Source: Limnobaculum allomyrinae (GTDB taxonomy: Bacteria > Pseudomonadota > Gammaproteobacteria > Enterobacterales > Enterobacteriaceae). From it: a stretch of DNA of 64,000 nucleotides. Position numbers and translations under genes: made by a program. The notes beneath the pieces are model-generated. The model was given only the letters and a program-made list of their open reading frames with translations. It had not been told where the DNA came from and made no database searches. The DNA lies in NCBI RefSeq assembly GCF_016649425.1, contig NZ_JADRCR010000004.1, forward strand, positions 62,001-126,000, written 5' to 3'. Shown one piece after another: positions 45,220-56,495 of this stretch (position 1 is its first letter; each line of letters starts with the position of its first letter).

Positions 45220-46411
45220 AACGTTTGACTATCTCGTCCATCAGTTTTTGACCAAGCGAAGATTTATCACTTAAAGGCAGACTCATCTCGCCGTTTGACC
45301 AGTACAGGTGTAATGCATTGGTATCACTGTTAAAACCTTGACCAGATAGCGATACATTATTCGCGCAAATAAGATCAAGATTCTTGCGGGCCAGCTTGAG
45401 CCGCGCATATTCTTCCACATTCTGGGTTTCAGCCGCAAACCCTACAACAAAAGGGCGGTTAGCGGTCATCGCCGCTACCTCAGCAACAATGTCGGGGTTT
45501 TTTACCATTTTTAAGACTAAATCGTCGCCCTGTTTTTTAATTTTCTCATTGGCGATATGTTCAGCACGGTAGTCGGCAACGGCAGCGCAGGCAATAAAAA
45601 TGTTTTGTGACCCCGCCAACTGCATAACGGCCTCGCGCATTTCCAACGCACTGGTGACATTAATGCGAGTAACGTTCACAGGAGTGGGTAATTGAACCGG
45701 GCCACTGACCAGCGTGACGGAAGCACCCCGCTCAGCAGCGGCTTTTGCAATAGCATAACCCATTTTTCCTGAGCTGTGGTTGCTGATAAAGCGCACCGGA
45801 TCCAGCGCTTCCCGGGTCGGGCCTGCGGTAAGCATAATGTTGATACCTGCAAGATCCTGAACGGGATTAAAAAAATCAACGCAGTGCTTAACAATACAAA
45901 GCGGATCTAACATTCTTCCCGGGCCGACATCACCACATGCTTGTGAACCGCTGTCAGGCCCCCATAAAAGGAGATTTCGTGACGCTAAAGTGTGTAAATT
46001 ATGTTGAGTTGCCTGAGCCCGGTACATTTGCTGATTCATGGCAGGAACCACAGCCACAGGAGCACTGGTAGCCAGGCAAATCGTTGTTAGCAGATCGTTT
46101 GCCATTCCGGCTGCAATACGAGCCAGTATATCTGCAGTGGCAGGGGCAATAACCACCAGATCGGCCCATTTACCCAGCTCGATGTGGCCCATAGAGGCTT
46201 CGGCCGCGGGATCAAGTAAATCATCGGATACCGGATAACCAGAAACAGCCTGCAGAGTGAGTGGGGTAATAAATGCTTTTGCCGCTGCCGTCATGACAAC
46301 GCGTACATCTGCTCCCTGATCTTTCAGGCGACGTACAATTTCCGGGCATTTATATGCAGCAATACCACCACTCATACCCAGCACAATTTTTTTACCATTC
46401 AACATTGCCAT
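45203..46411 (-). CDS. coaBC: Bifunctional phosphopantothenoylcysteine synthetase/decarboxylase
   Basis: A 402-aa enzyme of coenzyme A synthesis. The FMN-binding CoaC half (1-190) contains the catalytic His in [28 protein letters not shown] and the cysteine loop [12 protein letters not shown]. The CTP-dependent CoaB half contains [24 protein letters not shown] and [10 protein letters not shown]. The ATG at 46411 (AGGGC upstream) is chosen; a second ATG lies two codons on. Confidence 0.97.
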   Translation of the reverse strand: MAMLNGKKIVLGMSGGIAAYKCPEIVRRLKDQGADVRVVMTAAAKAFITPLTLQAVSGYPVSDDLLDPAAEASMGHIELGKWADLVVIAPATADILARIAAGMANDLLTTICLATSAPVAVVPAMNQQMYRAQATQHNLHTLASRNLLLWGPDSGSQACGDVGPGRMLDPLCIVKHCVDFFNPVQDLAGINIMLTAGPTREALDPVRFISNHSSGKMGYAIAKAAAERGASVTLVSGPVQLPTPVNVTRINVTSALEMREAVMQLAGSQNIFIACAAVADYRAEHIANEKIKKQGDDLVLKMVKNPDIVAEVAAMTANRPFVVGFAAETQNVEEYARLKLARKNLDLICANNVSLSGQGFNSDTNALHLYWSNGEMSLPLSDKSSLGQKLMDEIVKRYDEKN

Positions 46412-46617
46412 GATAACTGCCCTATAGATTGTCAGGGTCATTGCCCCTGATGATTAAAAGCGTGTTGCGGATTTTATCATAACCCCGTCGAAGGCGAGCT
46501 ATCTGTCTGAGGTAACTTTGCCACTGTTACAGTGACAGATTACAGGCAAGCGGTGTCTGCTGTATGAATACCGTTATATATCAATGTCGACGAGATGAGC
46601 ATAAAACGAACATCTTT

Positions 46618-46637
46618 TACTGATTATATATACAGTA
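46618..46637. promoter_or_regulatory. LexA box in the coaBC-radC divergent region
   Basis: TACTGATTATATATACAGTA agrees with the extended LexA consensus at 18 of 20 positions; the core CTGA-N8-ACAG has one mismatch. It lies 207 bp upstream of coaBC and 226 bp upstream of radC. The flanking 46442-46758 sequence is AT-rich with no other recognised feature. Confidence 0.6.
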
Positions 46638-46758
46638 ATTGCAAGATGCTATAACAAAAAATCATAACTGTTTGTCGACTCAGCGTCTTGTTTATCCCCT
46701 TTCTAATACTGTCTTGATGAATGATTTGTGTGATATCCCCCGGAATAAATAGTAACGA

Positions 46759-46866
46759 ATGAACTCTACCATTTTATTTTTTCGATACTTCTTCCAGAAA
46801 TCATTTTTCCGGTTCGTATCTCTTTTCCTCCCCTATCAGAATATTGATAGCGGGAGGATAAAATGA
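46759..46866 (+). CDS. 35-aa aromatic-rich peptide overlapping radC
   Basis: ATG 46759 opens a reading [20 protein letters not shown] that continues [15 protein letters not shown]. It stops at TGA 46866, overlapping the radC start by 4 bp (ATGA). It is hydrophobic, basic and very rich in phenylalanine. The SD is poor. Overlap-coupled translation with radC and the upstream LexA box make it a candidate leader or SOS peptide, but chance is possible in this AT-rich stretch. Confidence 0.3.
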   Translation: MNSTILFFRYFFQKSFFRFVSLFLPYQNIDSGRIK

Positions 46867-47546
46867 CAAGTGCAACAATAAATATATGGAGTGCTGAGGG
46901 TGCTCCCAGAGAGAAACTGCTACAAAATGGGGCTGCATCACTTTCTGATGATGAATTACTGGCTATTTTTTTACGTACGGGCGTTTCCGGGGTTCATGTG
47001 CTGGATTTTGCCCGGCAATTATTAAAAGAATTCGGTTCTTTATATGGGCTGATCTCTGCAGATTATGTTCGATTTTGTGATGTCAGGGGGCTGGGACTAG
47101 CAAAATATTCTCAGTTACAAGCATCCGTTGAACTCTCCCGGCGCTTTTTAGGGCATCAACTGGCTAAAGAGTGTTCGATCAATAATCCACAGATTACCCG
47201 ACGTTATTTACAAAGTTTGCTGGCTCAGCGGGATCGTGAAATTTTTATTGTAATGTTTTTGAATAACCAGAATAGGGTGCTTTATCATAAGGAAATGTTC
47301 ACCGGTACGCTAAACAGCGTTGAGGTACATCCCCGAGAGATTGTACGTGAGGCATTAAAATCAAATGCAGCGGCAGTCATATTAGCGCATAATCATCCCT
47401 CCGGAATGGCAGAACCCAGTCAGGCGGATCGTTACGTCACTGAAAAAGTGCGGGAAGCCTGTTCGTTACTGGATATTCAAGTGCTTGATCATATTGTTAT
47501 TGGGCGTGGAGAATACGTTTCATTCGCTGAAAGAGGGTGGATTTAA
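46863..47546 (+). CDS. radC: RadC-family JAB1/MPN-domain protein
   Basis: A 227-aa protein. The N-terminal helix-hairpin-helix ([34 protein letters not shown]) precedes a JAMM metalloprotease-like domain with [17 protein letters not shown] (His-x-His-x10-Asp zinc site), ending [14 protein letters not shown]. The last 14 residues are identical to Escherichia RadC. The biochemical function is unsettled; the old link to recombination repair was withdrawn. SD GGGAGG. Upstream of rpmB, as in other enterobacteria. Confidence 0.95.
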   Translation: MTSATINIWSAEGAPREKLLQNGAASLSDDELLAIFLRTGVSGVHVLDFARQLLKEFGSLYGLISADYVRFCDVRGLGLAKYSQLQASVELSRRFLGHQLAKECSINNPQITRRYLQSLLAQRDREIFIVMFLNNQNRVLYHKEMFTGTLNSVEVHPREIVREALKSNAAAVILAHNHPSGMAEPSQADRYVTEKVREACSLLDIQVLDHIVIGRGEYVSFAERGWI

Positions 47547-47588
47547 GGTATTTTTTGCGATCTTATGGGATCTTTGTCCGTTCAGTAC

Positions 47589-47617
47589 TTGAGCCCTGCC
47601 GGCTAAGGGCGTATACT
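47589..47617 (+). promoter_or_regulatory. rpmBG promoter
   Basis: TTGAGC (47589-47594), a 17-bp spacer and TATACT (47612-47617). The following leader of about 160 nt to rpmB contains several short complementary segments (for example ATGAGA with TCTCAT), so a structured 5' UTR is likely. Confidence 0.7.
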
Positions 47618-47768
47618 ACGCCACCTTTGAGGATCACGGATGTGGTATGAGAGCCTATTTCAGCAGGTTCCGACCTGACTTAACGTCTCATCTCGGCTGA
47701 ATTTGCTGAGATTGGCTCTAAAGCCTGACGAGGCAGCCAACATCCTAACGAAGCTCGAGCTGATTTGA

Positions 47769-48023
<255 letters not shown>

Positions 48024-48031
48024 GGAACTGA

Positions 48032-48202
<171 letters not shown>

Positions 48203-48232
48203 TTTTATTTTCGTTGTATAACGTATATCAAA

Positions 48233-48255
48233 ACCCGACTTCGGTCGGGTTTTTT
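48233..48255 (+). terminator. rpmBG terminator
   Basis: ACCCGAC-TTCG-GTCGGGT, a UUCG tetraloop stem, followed by a T-run. Confidence 0.95.
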
Positions 48256-48365
48256 ATTGCCTCAATATTCTCTTCCGATGAAATCTCGGGGTAACTTTAT
48301 GCCATACCCGCTTATGTGTATGATCGATGTTTTGTGGCATAAAAGTAAAAACAGGAAGGTGGCGA

Positions 48366-49175
48366 ATGCCAGAATTACCGGAAATAGAAACCAGCCGTCG
48401 CGGAATAGAGCCCTATATGGTTGGGCATCATATTGTCAAAACCATCGTTCGCCAGCCTAAATTACGCTGGCCAGTTTCCGGACAAATTATGGCGTTAGAA
48501 AATGCACCTGTTATAAGCGTTCAGCGACGAGCTAAATATCTGCTGATTGAACTGCCTGACGGCTGGATTATCGGTCATCTGGGGATGTCGGGCAGTGTCA
48601 GAATTCTGCCAGAATTTATTGAACCGGGTAAGCATGACCATGTGGATTTCATTCTGTCGACGGGGCAAGTATTGCGTTATACCGATCCAAGACGTTTTGG
48701 TGCCTGGCTGTGGGAGGAAGATTTGGCCACCAGTAATGTACTTAAACATCTGGGGCCGGAACCACTGAGTGAAGGATTTAGTGGAGAATATCTGTTTACT
48801 CGCTCACGCGCCAAAAAGACGCTTATCAAGCCATGGCTGATGGATAATAAACTGGTGGTTGGTGTCGGCAATATCTACGCCAGCGAATCACTGTTTGAGG
48901 CAAAAATATTGCCACAACGACCGGCAGGGTCATTAACGGAACCTGAAGCGCAGCGGTTGGCCTTAACTATCAAAAAAGTTTTGCAGCGTTCCATTGAGCA
49001 AGGTGGAACAACCTTGAAGGATTTTCTACAGGCGGATGGTAAACCCGGTTATTTTGCTCAGGAATTACAGGTTTATGGCAGAGCCGGAGAACCTTGTAAG
49101 GCTTGTGGTATGTTGATTGAAAGTGAAAAGCACGGGCAGCGAACAACCTTTTTCTGTCGACACTGCCAGCGTTAA
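48366..49175 (+). CDS. mutM: Formamidopyrimidine-DNA glycosylase
   Basis: A 269-aa bifunctional glycosylase/AP lyase that removes 8-oxoguanine. After Met removal the N-terminal proline is the nucleophile ([16 protein letters not shown], with catalytic Glu). It has the helix-two-turn-helix and the C-terminal zinc finger CKACG/CRHCQ. The ATG at 48366, with AGGAAGG upstream, gives the standard N terminus. The stop abuts the coaD stop tail-to-tail. Confidence 0.98.
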   Translation: MPELPEIETSRRGIEPYMVGHHIVKTIVRQPKLRWPVSGQIMALENAPVISVQRRAKYLLIELPDGWIIGHLGMSGSVRILPEFIEPGKHDHVDFILSTGQVLRYTDPRRFGAWLWEEDLATSNVLKHLGPEPLSEGFSGEYLFTRSRAKKTLIKPWLMDNKLVVGVGNIYASESLFEAKILPQRPAGSLTEPEAQRLALTIKKVLQRSIEQGGTTLKDFLQADGKPGYFAQELQVYGRAGEPCKACGMLIESEKHGQRTTFFCRHCQR

Positions 49176-50446
<1,271 letters not shown>

Positions 50447-50449
50447 GAG

Positions 50450-51727
50450 TTAATGGCTCCGGGCTGGTAAATAGGGTTCTAAAAGCGTCAGAAGTTTTTC
50501 CAGCGCCCCCTGATTTTGCAGCAATACATTAACGGCTCTTTGTCCGCGATAGCTGCGGTACTCTTCATCAGTCAGTAGAGGATAGATAGCGTCAACCAGA
50601 GAGTCTGCATCTTTAATGGTTATCAACCCTTCAGCCTGTTCCAGCTTGTTACAGATATCTTTAAAATTGAAAATGTAAGGCCCCATTAATACCGGAATAG
50701 CATGAGCTGCTGGTTCCAGAGGGTTGTGACCACCACGTTCAACCAGACTACCGCCAACAAAAGCCAGATCGGCAATACCATATAGCAACATGAGTTCTCC
50801 CATGGTATCGCCTATCACTACCTGCGTATCAGTTGCAGGAACATCGCCACTACTACGGGTAATAAAATTCATTCCGGCCTGAGATGTCAATTGCTGCGCA
50901 ACCGGAAAACGCTCAGGATGGCGCGGAACCAGAATGAGTAATAGCTCAGGGAAGCGCTTAAGAAGTTTGGCGTGAGCGTCCAATATGATGCCTTCTTCTC
51001 CATCATGAGTACTGGCCGCGATCCAAATCGGGCGATGAGGCGCCCACTGACGCCTTAAGCTTAACGCCCTGGCAGAAAGTTCGGGAGTAACGGAAATATC
51101 AAATTTGAGGCTACCGGTTATAGCTAAATGCGAACGTTTCAGGCCCAGTTGAATAAATCGTTCACCATCTTCCTGGTTTTGCGCGGCAATCAGTGTGATC
51201 TTTTGTAGCATGGTTCGTATTGTATTGCCCAGTTTACTGTAGCCGTTAGCAGAGCGTTCTGACAGACGAGCATTGGCGATAACCAGAGGAACATGACGTT
51301 TATTTAGTTGATGGATCAAATTTGGCCAAAGTTCAGTTTCCATAATGATAACTAACTTGGGCCTGACCTGATTCAGGAAGCGGTTCACTGAACCCGGTAA
51401 ATCATAGGGCAGGTAAACGTGGTGAACATCATCACCAAATGCAGATAATACGCGTTCTGAACCAGTTGGTGTCATTGTTGTTACGGTAATCGGCAAGGTG
51501 GGATAACGGTAACGTAATGCCCTGACCAAAGGGATCGCTGTTAATGTTTCACCCACGGAAACAGAATGCAGCATGATGCCATCAGGTTTAACTTTGCCTT
51601 TGCAAAAGCCATATCTCTCTGCCCAGCGTTTTCGGTAGGCTGGCGCTTTACGGCCACGCAAAAACAGGCGAAGCCATATCAGAGGTTGTAGTAAGTACAG
51701 CAGAAATGAGTAAATCAACCGCAACAT
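50450..51727 (-). CDS. waaA: 3-deoxy-D-manno-octulosonic acid transferase
   Basis: A 425-aa GT30 enzyme that transfers Kdo residues from CMP-Kdo to lipid IVA at the inner membrane. An N-terminal membrane anchor (LIYSFLLYLLQPLIWLRLFL) is followed by HSVSVGETLTAIPLVRALR with the catalytic glutamate, TMTPTGSERV, and the C-terminal GGHNPLEPAAHAIPVLMGP. Length equals Escherichia WaaA (425). Confidence 0.97.
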   Translation of the reverse strand: MLRLIYSFLLYLLQPLIWLRLFLRGRKAPAYRKRWAERYGFCKGKVKPDGIMLHSVSVGETLTAIPLVRALRYRYPTLPITVTTMTPTGSERVLSAFGDDVHHVYLPYDLPGSVNRFLNQVRPKLVIIMETELWPNLIHQLNKRHVPLVIANARLSERSANGYSKLGNTIRTMLQKITLIAAQNQEDGERFIQLGLKRSHLAITGSLKFDISVTPELSARALSLRRQWAPHRPIWIAASTHDGEEGIILDAHAKLLKRFPELLLILVPRHPERFPVAQQLTSQAGMNFITRSSGDVPATDTQVVIGDTMGELMLLYGIADLAFVGGSLVERGGHNPLEPAAHAIPVLMGPYIFNFKDICNKLEQAEGLITIKDADSLVDAIYPLLTDEEYRSYRGQRAVNVLLQNQGALEKLLTLLEPYLPARSH

Positions 51728-51781
51728 AATATATCCACAATTACCGGATGCTATTTGGCATCCGGTAATATTTTAAACTAA

Positions 51782-52879
51782 TTAAGTGTTCGCGAGAGCG
51801 AGGTACTTTGAACTGGTCGGAATAATACCATAGTCCAGAAGCGGTTTTTCTTCTATTGTTGGTGGCTGAGTCGTCACTGAAATGATCTTTTTCGCTAAAT
51901 CGTCCTCATTCAGTTCAGACAGGCCAATCGCTAAATTGCCTGTGAGTATGCTTGCAGGCCCTCCCGGACAGTTAGTACTGACTACCGGAGTTCCGCAGAT
52001 AAGTGCCTCAACCAATACATTTCCAAAACCTTCACTATCTGAGCTTAGTATCAGTGTTTTGGCATGTTTGATATAAGGATATGGATTAGGGCAGAAGCCC
52101 ATGAATTTTACTCTATCTTCAATATTGAGTGCTTTCGCCAGATTCTTCAGTTTTTCCGTATATTCCTTACTGCCTTTCCCGATTAATACTAAGGAGTCAG
52201 GGAGCTGGGTTTTAGCATAGGCTTTCAGCAGTCGATCGTGGCGTTTATTAGGATGTAAACGACCAACATGGATTAAATAGTCCGTTCCGGCTAATTCACA
52301 AGGCTCAGAAGCAAGAGCGCGGATAGCATCAATATCAAATGGGTTCGCAATATGCGCCGTTTTTCCCGGAGTGATACTAAATTGTTGAATCAGATCGTCG
52401 AGCGCAGCCTGAGAAACGCCAACAATATTTTTATGTTGATAAACACGACTGATTTTTTGTTTTTTCAACCAACGACTGAAACCCTGTTTGTTTCCCAGAT
52501 AGGAGGTAGAAAAAACACCATGAATACAGAACCAAACTTTTGACCAATCGAGACTTTGGCAATGACTAACAATACGGTCTGTTTTATGCAGATTAGAAAA
52601 TATCAGATCGAATTGACCATCGCTGTTTTGACGATGAATAATTTCTTGATCGAGTCGCCTGGCGCGGCGTTTAATTTCTGTCAGTTTTCGCCAGAAAACA
52701 CGAGTATCATCGGACAACACAGTATATTCAATACCGGTCGGGATAGGGTAATCACAGACATCACGCAGAGAGATTAGCGAAACCTGATGCCCTAAATTTT
52801 TTATGCCTTCGGCTAGCGTCAGTACCACTTTTTCGGCTCCGCCGCCGGGAAGTCCGTCAATAACAAATAGAATTCTCAT
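51782..52879 (-). CDS. LPS core glycosyltransferase, GT4 family
   Basis: A 365-aa GT-B enzyme. It has the N-terminal glycine loop DGLPGGGAEKVVLTLAEGI, an acceptor region, and the C-terminal donor site IHVGRLHPNKRHDRLLKAY with SSDSEGFGNVLVEALICGTP (E-x7-E motif). It begins immediately after the wabG stop (no gap) and 54 bp before waaA, so it acts in core assembly. The specific sugar cannot be assigned. Confidence 0.85.
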   Translation of the reverse strand: MRILFVIDGLPGGGAEKVVLTLAEGIKNLGHQVSLISLRDVCDYPIPTGIEYTVLSDDTRVFWRKLTEIKRRARRLDQEIIHRQNSDGQFDLIFSNLHKTDRIVSHCQSLDWSKVWFCIHGVFSTSYLGNKQGFSRWLKKQKISRVYQHKNIVGVSQAALDDLIQQFSITPGKTAHIANPFDIDAIRALASEPCELAGTDYLIHVGRLHPNKRHDRLLKAYAKTQLPDSLVLIGKGSKEYTEKLKNLAKALNIEDRVKFMGFCPNPYPYIKHAKTLILSSDSEGFGNVLVEALICGTPVVSTNCPGGPASILTGNLAIGLSELNEDDLAKKIISVTTQPPTIEEKPLLDYGIIPTSSKYLALANT

Positions 52880-54010
52880 TTAGTTACTCATCAGGCGTTG
52901 ATACAGATTCACTAATTGCTGAGAAAGCAGGCTGGCATTTTGGTGCAGCACTCTTTCTCTGGCTGCCTGGCCCATGGAAGAGCCCAATGCATGTTGCGGT
53001 AAGTCGTTAATTGCTGTGGTTAATGCATGGATATCCAGTGCATCGCAAACAAAGCCATTGATTCCTGACTCAATAAATTCTGCCCCACCGCAGGTATTGC
53101 TTGTGATGACCGGCAGCCCACAAGCCATCGCCTCTAAAATAACGTTAGGAAATGGATCGTATAAGGACGGTAGCAATAAGCCATCAGCTATCTGGTAATA
53201 GGGTAATACGTTATTTTGTACGCCAATAAAATGTACACGATTCTGGCAACCTAAACTGGCTGCCAAATGTTTGTAGCGCTTTTCTTCTTTGTCTTTGCCA
53301 ACAACCATCAAATGGCGTGGAGTAGGAGCAATTGCCCGGATAGCTGCTCCTAATCCTTTGCGCTCAAAGCCAGAACCTACATAAATCAGGCAAGATACAT
53401 TGGCATCGATATTTAATTGCGTACGGATCTGCTCTCTTTGTTGTTCATCTACGGGAATAAAACGCTGGCTATCGATAGCGTTATAGATAACGTTAATTTT
53501 ATCTTCAGGTACGCCAAAATCTTCCATGATTTCTTGCTTAATCATGTTTGCGTTACAGATAACGGCACGTAGTTCTGGAGCAGAATACATTTCTTTTTCT
53601 GCATTCATTACGTAGCGATGATAGCGGTCGTTAAACAGAAATTTTTGACGCCAGGCGGGCAGTATTCTGGCTCGTTGTTGTAGCCAGCGTTGATGAACAC
53701 CATCACCTGCACGATAAATATCACAGCCAGGAATACGTTCATGACTTTGGACTAAATCAAAGTGTTCACGCTGCCAAATTTGTCGCGCAGCGTGGGCAAA
53801 GCCCCTTTCTCTGCTGATCCTTCCCCATTTGGTTGGGTTACAGTGAAAAATATGCCAGTCAGGATTCTGCTCACCTTGCCATTCCCGTGTGATGACATTC
53901 AGTGAAAGGTTATGATCTTTTAACGCTTCCAGAGCTCGGGAGATAAAGCGTTCTGCGCCGCCATCCGGACGATACTTTTGCCGGACAATAGCAAGACGGA
54001 TTGGATTCAT
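52880..54010 (-). CDS. wabG: Core glycosyltransferase WabG (uronic acid to heptose II type)
   Basis: A 376-aa GT4 enzyme whose N terminus (LAIVRQKYRPDGGAERFISR), SHERIPGCDIYRAGDGVHQR and VIYNAIDSQRF match the WabG/WaaG group. The donor site has YVGSGFERKGLGAAIRAI and LYDPFPNVILEAMACGLPV. In Klebsiella, WabG transfers galacturonic acid to heptose II, whereas Escherichia WaaG transfers glucose. Presence of waaE and wabN-like genes favours the WabG role. Confidence 0.85.
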   Translation of the reverse strand: MNPIRLAIVRQKYRPDGGAERFISRALEALKDHNLSLNVITREWQGEQNPDWHIFHCNPTKWGRISRERGFAHAARQIWQREHFDLVQSHERIPGCDIYRAGDGVHQRWLQQRARILPAWRQKFLFNDRYHRYVMNAEKEMYSAPELRAVICNANMIKQEIMEDFGVPEDKINVIYNAIDSQRFIPVDEQQREQIRTQLNIDANVSCLIYVGSGFERKGLGAAIRAIAPTPRHLMVVGKDKEEKRYKHLAASLGCQNRVHFIGVQNNVLPYYQIADGLLLPSLYDPFPNVILEAMACGLPVITSNTCGGAEFIESGINGFVCDALDIHALTTAINDLPQHALGSSMGQAARERVLHQNASLLSQQLVNLYQRLMSN

Positions 54011-54079
54011 ACCGGTATTCCTTGAGAAAAAGAATTATTTTCTGTGTTAACAACTTCTAATTATATTGAGGTTGCTTTT

Positions 54080-54982
54080 TTAATCATTATTTAAGTTAAA
54101 TGCTTGTCGATAGTTAACCTTTTTGAAAATGGCATCATCGATAGCACTGCTTTCAGAAAGATTAATGATATTAATATGTTTTTCCCTAAAAAGACGAGCT
54201 GCAAGTTCAAATGAGGGAATAATTTTGCTATCAAGAGATTCAGCTAAACGACTGGGCAAAATATCATTGGGCGTTTCATAAAATCTCGGAAGATTAAAAT
54301 TGGCCATATCCAGTCCTGCAATATACAGTCGCTCATAACCCAGGTAATAAGCAATTTGCATTGCCCAGTAGGCAACGGTACCAGAATCAATGACTCCACT
54401 GCGAATGTCAGTGTTGAATGCGATATTAGGCAAACTATGATGAAAATGAATACTGGAAACAGAGTTCAGATTAGAATGAATATTCTTGTGTTGATAGATT
54501 TTGAAAGCTGCATCTTCGATTAAGGCTAGACGGCATTGTACTTTTTCCCATCCAAACATTTGGATAAGTTTAATAATTCCATAAACCGTAGTGAATAAGA
54601 TAAGTGAGGTATTACTGATGATGCTTTCAACAACTTCCTTTCTGTCATCAATGAATGTCATGTCAACAATGACATAGTGCGTAAAATTTAGCACATTGTT
54701 TAAATGATAAGCACCATTAACTCCCATTACAGCTAAGGGGGGAATGCACGAAAAATCAATTTGATTGATCGATGGTCCTGTAGTAGCAAGCAGTAGTGAA
54801 CCCGAACAGCTATTTTTGAGCGAACCTAGTTCAATTATAGGGATATTTAACCCTTTATAACTAAATGTGATAATTTCACCTGTAGTTGCTCGCTCAATTT
54901 TTAAGTAAGGCCAAAGGTTCTCATTATGCCGATAAGCGCGTGAATGCGTGTAACGGTAAATCTGCTTTAGCAAACTTCTCAT
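54080..54982 (-). CDS. WaaZ-like core biosynthesis protein (Kdo III transferase type)
   Basis: A 300-aa protein from ATG 54982; a TTG 36 bp upstream is the alternative. It contains GSLLLATTGPSINQIDF, ALEAVMGVNGAYHL-like PLAVMGVNGAYHLNNVLN, YVIVDMTFIDDR, a central hydrophobic helix, and YLGYERLYIAGLDMANFNLP followed by RFYE. These correspond to WaaZ, which adds a third Kdo in Escherichia cores. Sequence is diverged, so the donor and acceptor may differ. It is AT-rich relative to wabG and is the last leftward gene before the inverted wabN-waaL pair. Confidence 0.7.
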   Translation of the reverse strand: MRSLLKQIYRYTHSRAYRHNENLWPYLKIERATTGEIITFSYKGLNIPIIELGSLKNSCSGSLLLATTGPSINQIDFSCIPPLAVMGVNGAYHLNNVLNFTHYVIVDMTFIDDRKEVVESIISNTSLILFTTVYGIIKLIQMFGWEKVQCRLALIEDAAFKIYQHKNIHSNLNSVSSIHFHHSLPNIAFNTDIRSGVIDSGTVAYWAMQIAYYLGYERLYIAGLDMANFNLPRFYETPNDILPSRLAESLDSKIIPSFELAARLFREKHINIINLSESSAIDDAIFKKVNYRQAFNLNND

Positions 54983-55498
54983 ACTTAACTCATCTGATTG
55001 GTTAACAGATAACAACAAAGAGACGTTCGAAAAATTGAACCTCCACCATTTGTTGTTGCCATATACAAACGTACCCCAATTCTGCGCACCTTGTTCGATT
55101 TACAGATGTTTTTTCACCCAGCTATTATGCTTGAATTAGCCTTATGAAAAAAGTTTCCTGAATAGTTTAACGCATTTTCACTACATCTCTGCTACGTAGT
55201 TAAATTTGTTTTCGGGTAATGACTAAATTAGCACGGCTACGTTTTAACATTAGTTTGTTGTGGCTATGGAGCTTTTATTGCTATTCGCATAAGATTTTAT
55301 ATGATTACTCATGTAAACAAATCTTACATATAGTGGTGTGTTGGTAATCAAGAGTGGGATAACACAAGGTGAAGAAGTAACAGTTCATTCTATATGCTAA
55401 GTAATAAACATATATAAATACAACTTTGTTTGCGCCTTCAGGAGAGAGTGCGTAACATTGGTACCCTATAATATTAGAGAGAAAGAAAATAGTTATTT

Positions 55499-56461
55499 AT
55501 GGTCCAGAAGCCTGCTTTTCTTATCACGATTGATACCGAAGGCGATAACCTTTGGGTTAATACAAAAGATATTTTAACACAAAATGCTAATTATTTATTT
55601 AGATTTCAACAGCTTTGTGAGAAATATAATTTTAAGCCTACCTACCTGACTAATTATGAAATGGCTATTTCGCCTGCTTACGTTTCTTTTGCAAGAGATG
55701 TAATTGAGCGTAAGCAAGGAGAAGTCGGGATGCATTTACATGCCTGGAATAGCCCACCTCTTTACTCTCTGACGGCAGATGATGATAAATATAAACCTTA
55801 TCTTATTGAATATCCATTGGATATTATGCGCCAGAAAATTGCCTTTATGACAAACTTACTGGAAGACACATTTGGTGTAAAAATGGTCAGCCATCGTGCA
55901 GGACGTTGGGCTTTTAATAAGCATTATGCCCAGTTGTTGCATGAATTTGGATATCTGGTTGATTGCTCAGTAACCCCTTATATAGATTGGAGTGGGGTAC
56001 TGGGTGATCCGAATGGTGATGGTGGTTCTGACTTTAGTCGTTTTCCTGATGGTGCTTATTTCATGGACTTAGAGAATATTGCTAAAGTCGGTACATCGAC
56101 ACTCTTGCAGGTACCAATGAGTACCAGATTGAAACATGGAACCTTACAGAATACATTTAAACAGCTGTACAATGGCGTCAGGGGCAAAAAGAAACCTCTC
56201 TCTGTTCGTTGGTTACGCCCGAAAGGTGGAAATGTTGATGAAATGAAACGTGTTGTTGAGCAGTGCCTGAATGAAGGTAAGAATTACGTAGAGTTCATGC
56301 TGCATTCTTCCGAGTTTATGCCGGGTGGTAGTCCAACATTTAGTGATGAAGAATCCATTGAATTACTCTATAGTGATTTGGATGAGCTATTTGTGTGGCT
56401 GAGTCAACGAACTCAGGGAATGACAATGGCTGAATTCTATAAAAACGAAGTTATTTGTTAA
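55499..56461 (+). CDS. wabN: WabN-like core hexosamine deacetylase (NodB-type fold)
   Basis: A 320-aa polysaccharide-deacetylase-like protein. It starts MVQKPAFLITIDTEGDNLWV with the metal-binding aspartates, then GEVGMHLHAWNSPP with paired histidines, SHRAGRWAFN, and MLHSSEFMPGGSPTF. These match my recollection of Klebsiella WabN, which deacetylates core GlcNAc to GlcN. It is transcribed rightward, opposite to the neighbouring core genes, with waaL 34 bp downstream. The 480-bp upstream gap is AT-rich, and no JUMPstart/ops element was found in it. Confidence 0.75.
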   Translation: MVQKPAFLITIDTEGDNLWVNTKDILTQNANYLFRFQQLCEKYNFKPTYLTNYEMAISPAYVSFARDVIERKQGEVGMHLHAWNSPPLYSLTADDDKYKPYLIEYPLDIMRQKIAFMTNLLEDTFGVKMVSHRAGRWAFNKHYAQLLHEFGYLVDCSVTPYIDWSGVLGDPNGDGGSDFSRFPDGAYFMDLENIAKVGTSTLLQVPMSTRLKHGTLQNTFKQLYNGVRGKKKPLSVRWLRPKGGNVDEMKRVVEQCLNEGKNYVEFMLHSSEFMPGGSPTFSDEESIELLYSDLDELFVWLSQRTQGMTMAEFYKNEVIC

Positions 56462-56495
56462 ATACGATTATTGTTTCTTTTGGTATTCTAAATGT

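Noticed and set aside
55019-55498. JUMPstart/ops element before the wabN-waaL unit
   Set aside because: No GGCGGTAG-type ops motif is present; the gap is AT-rich without clear structure.
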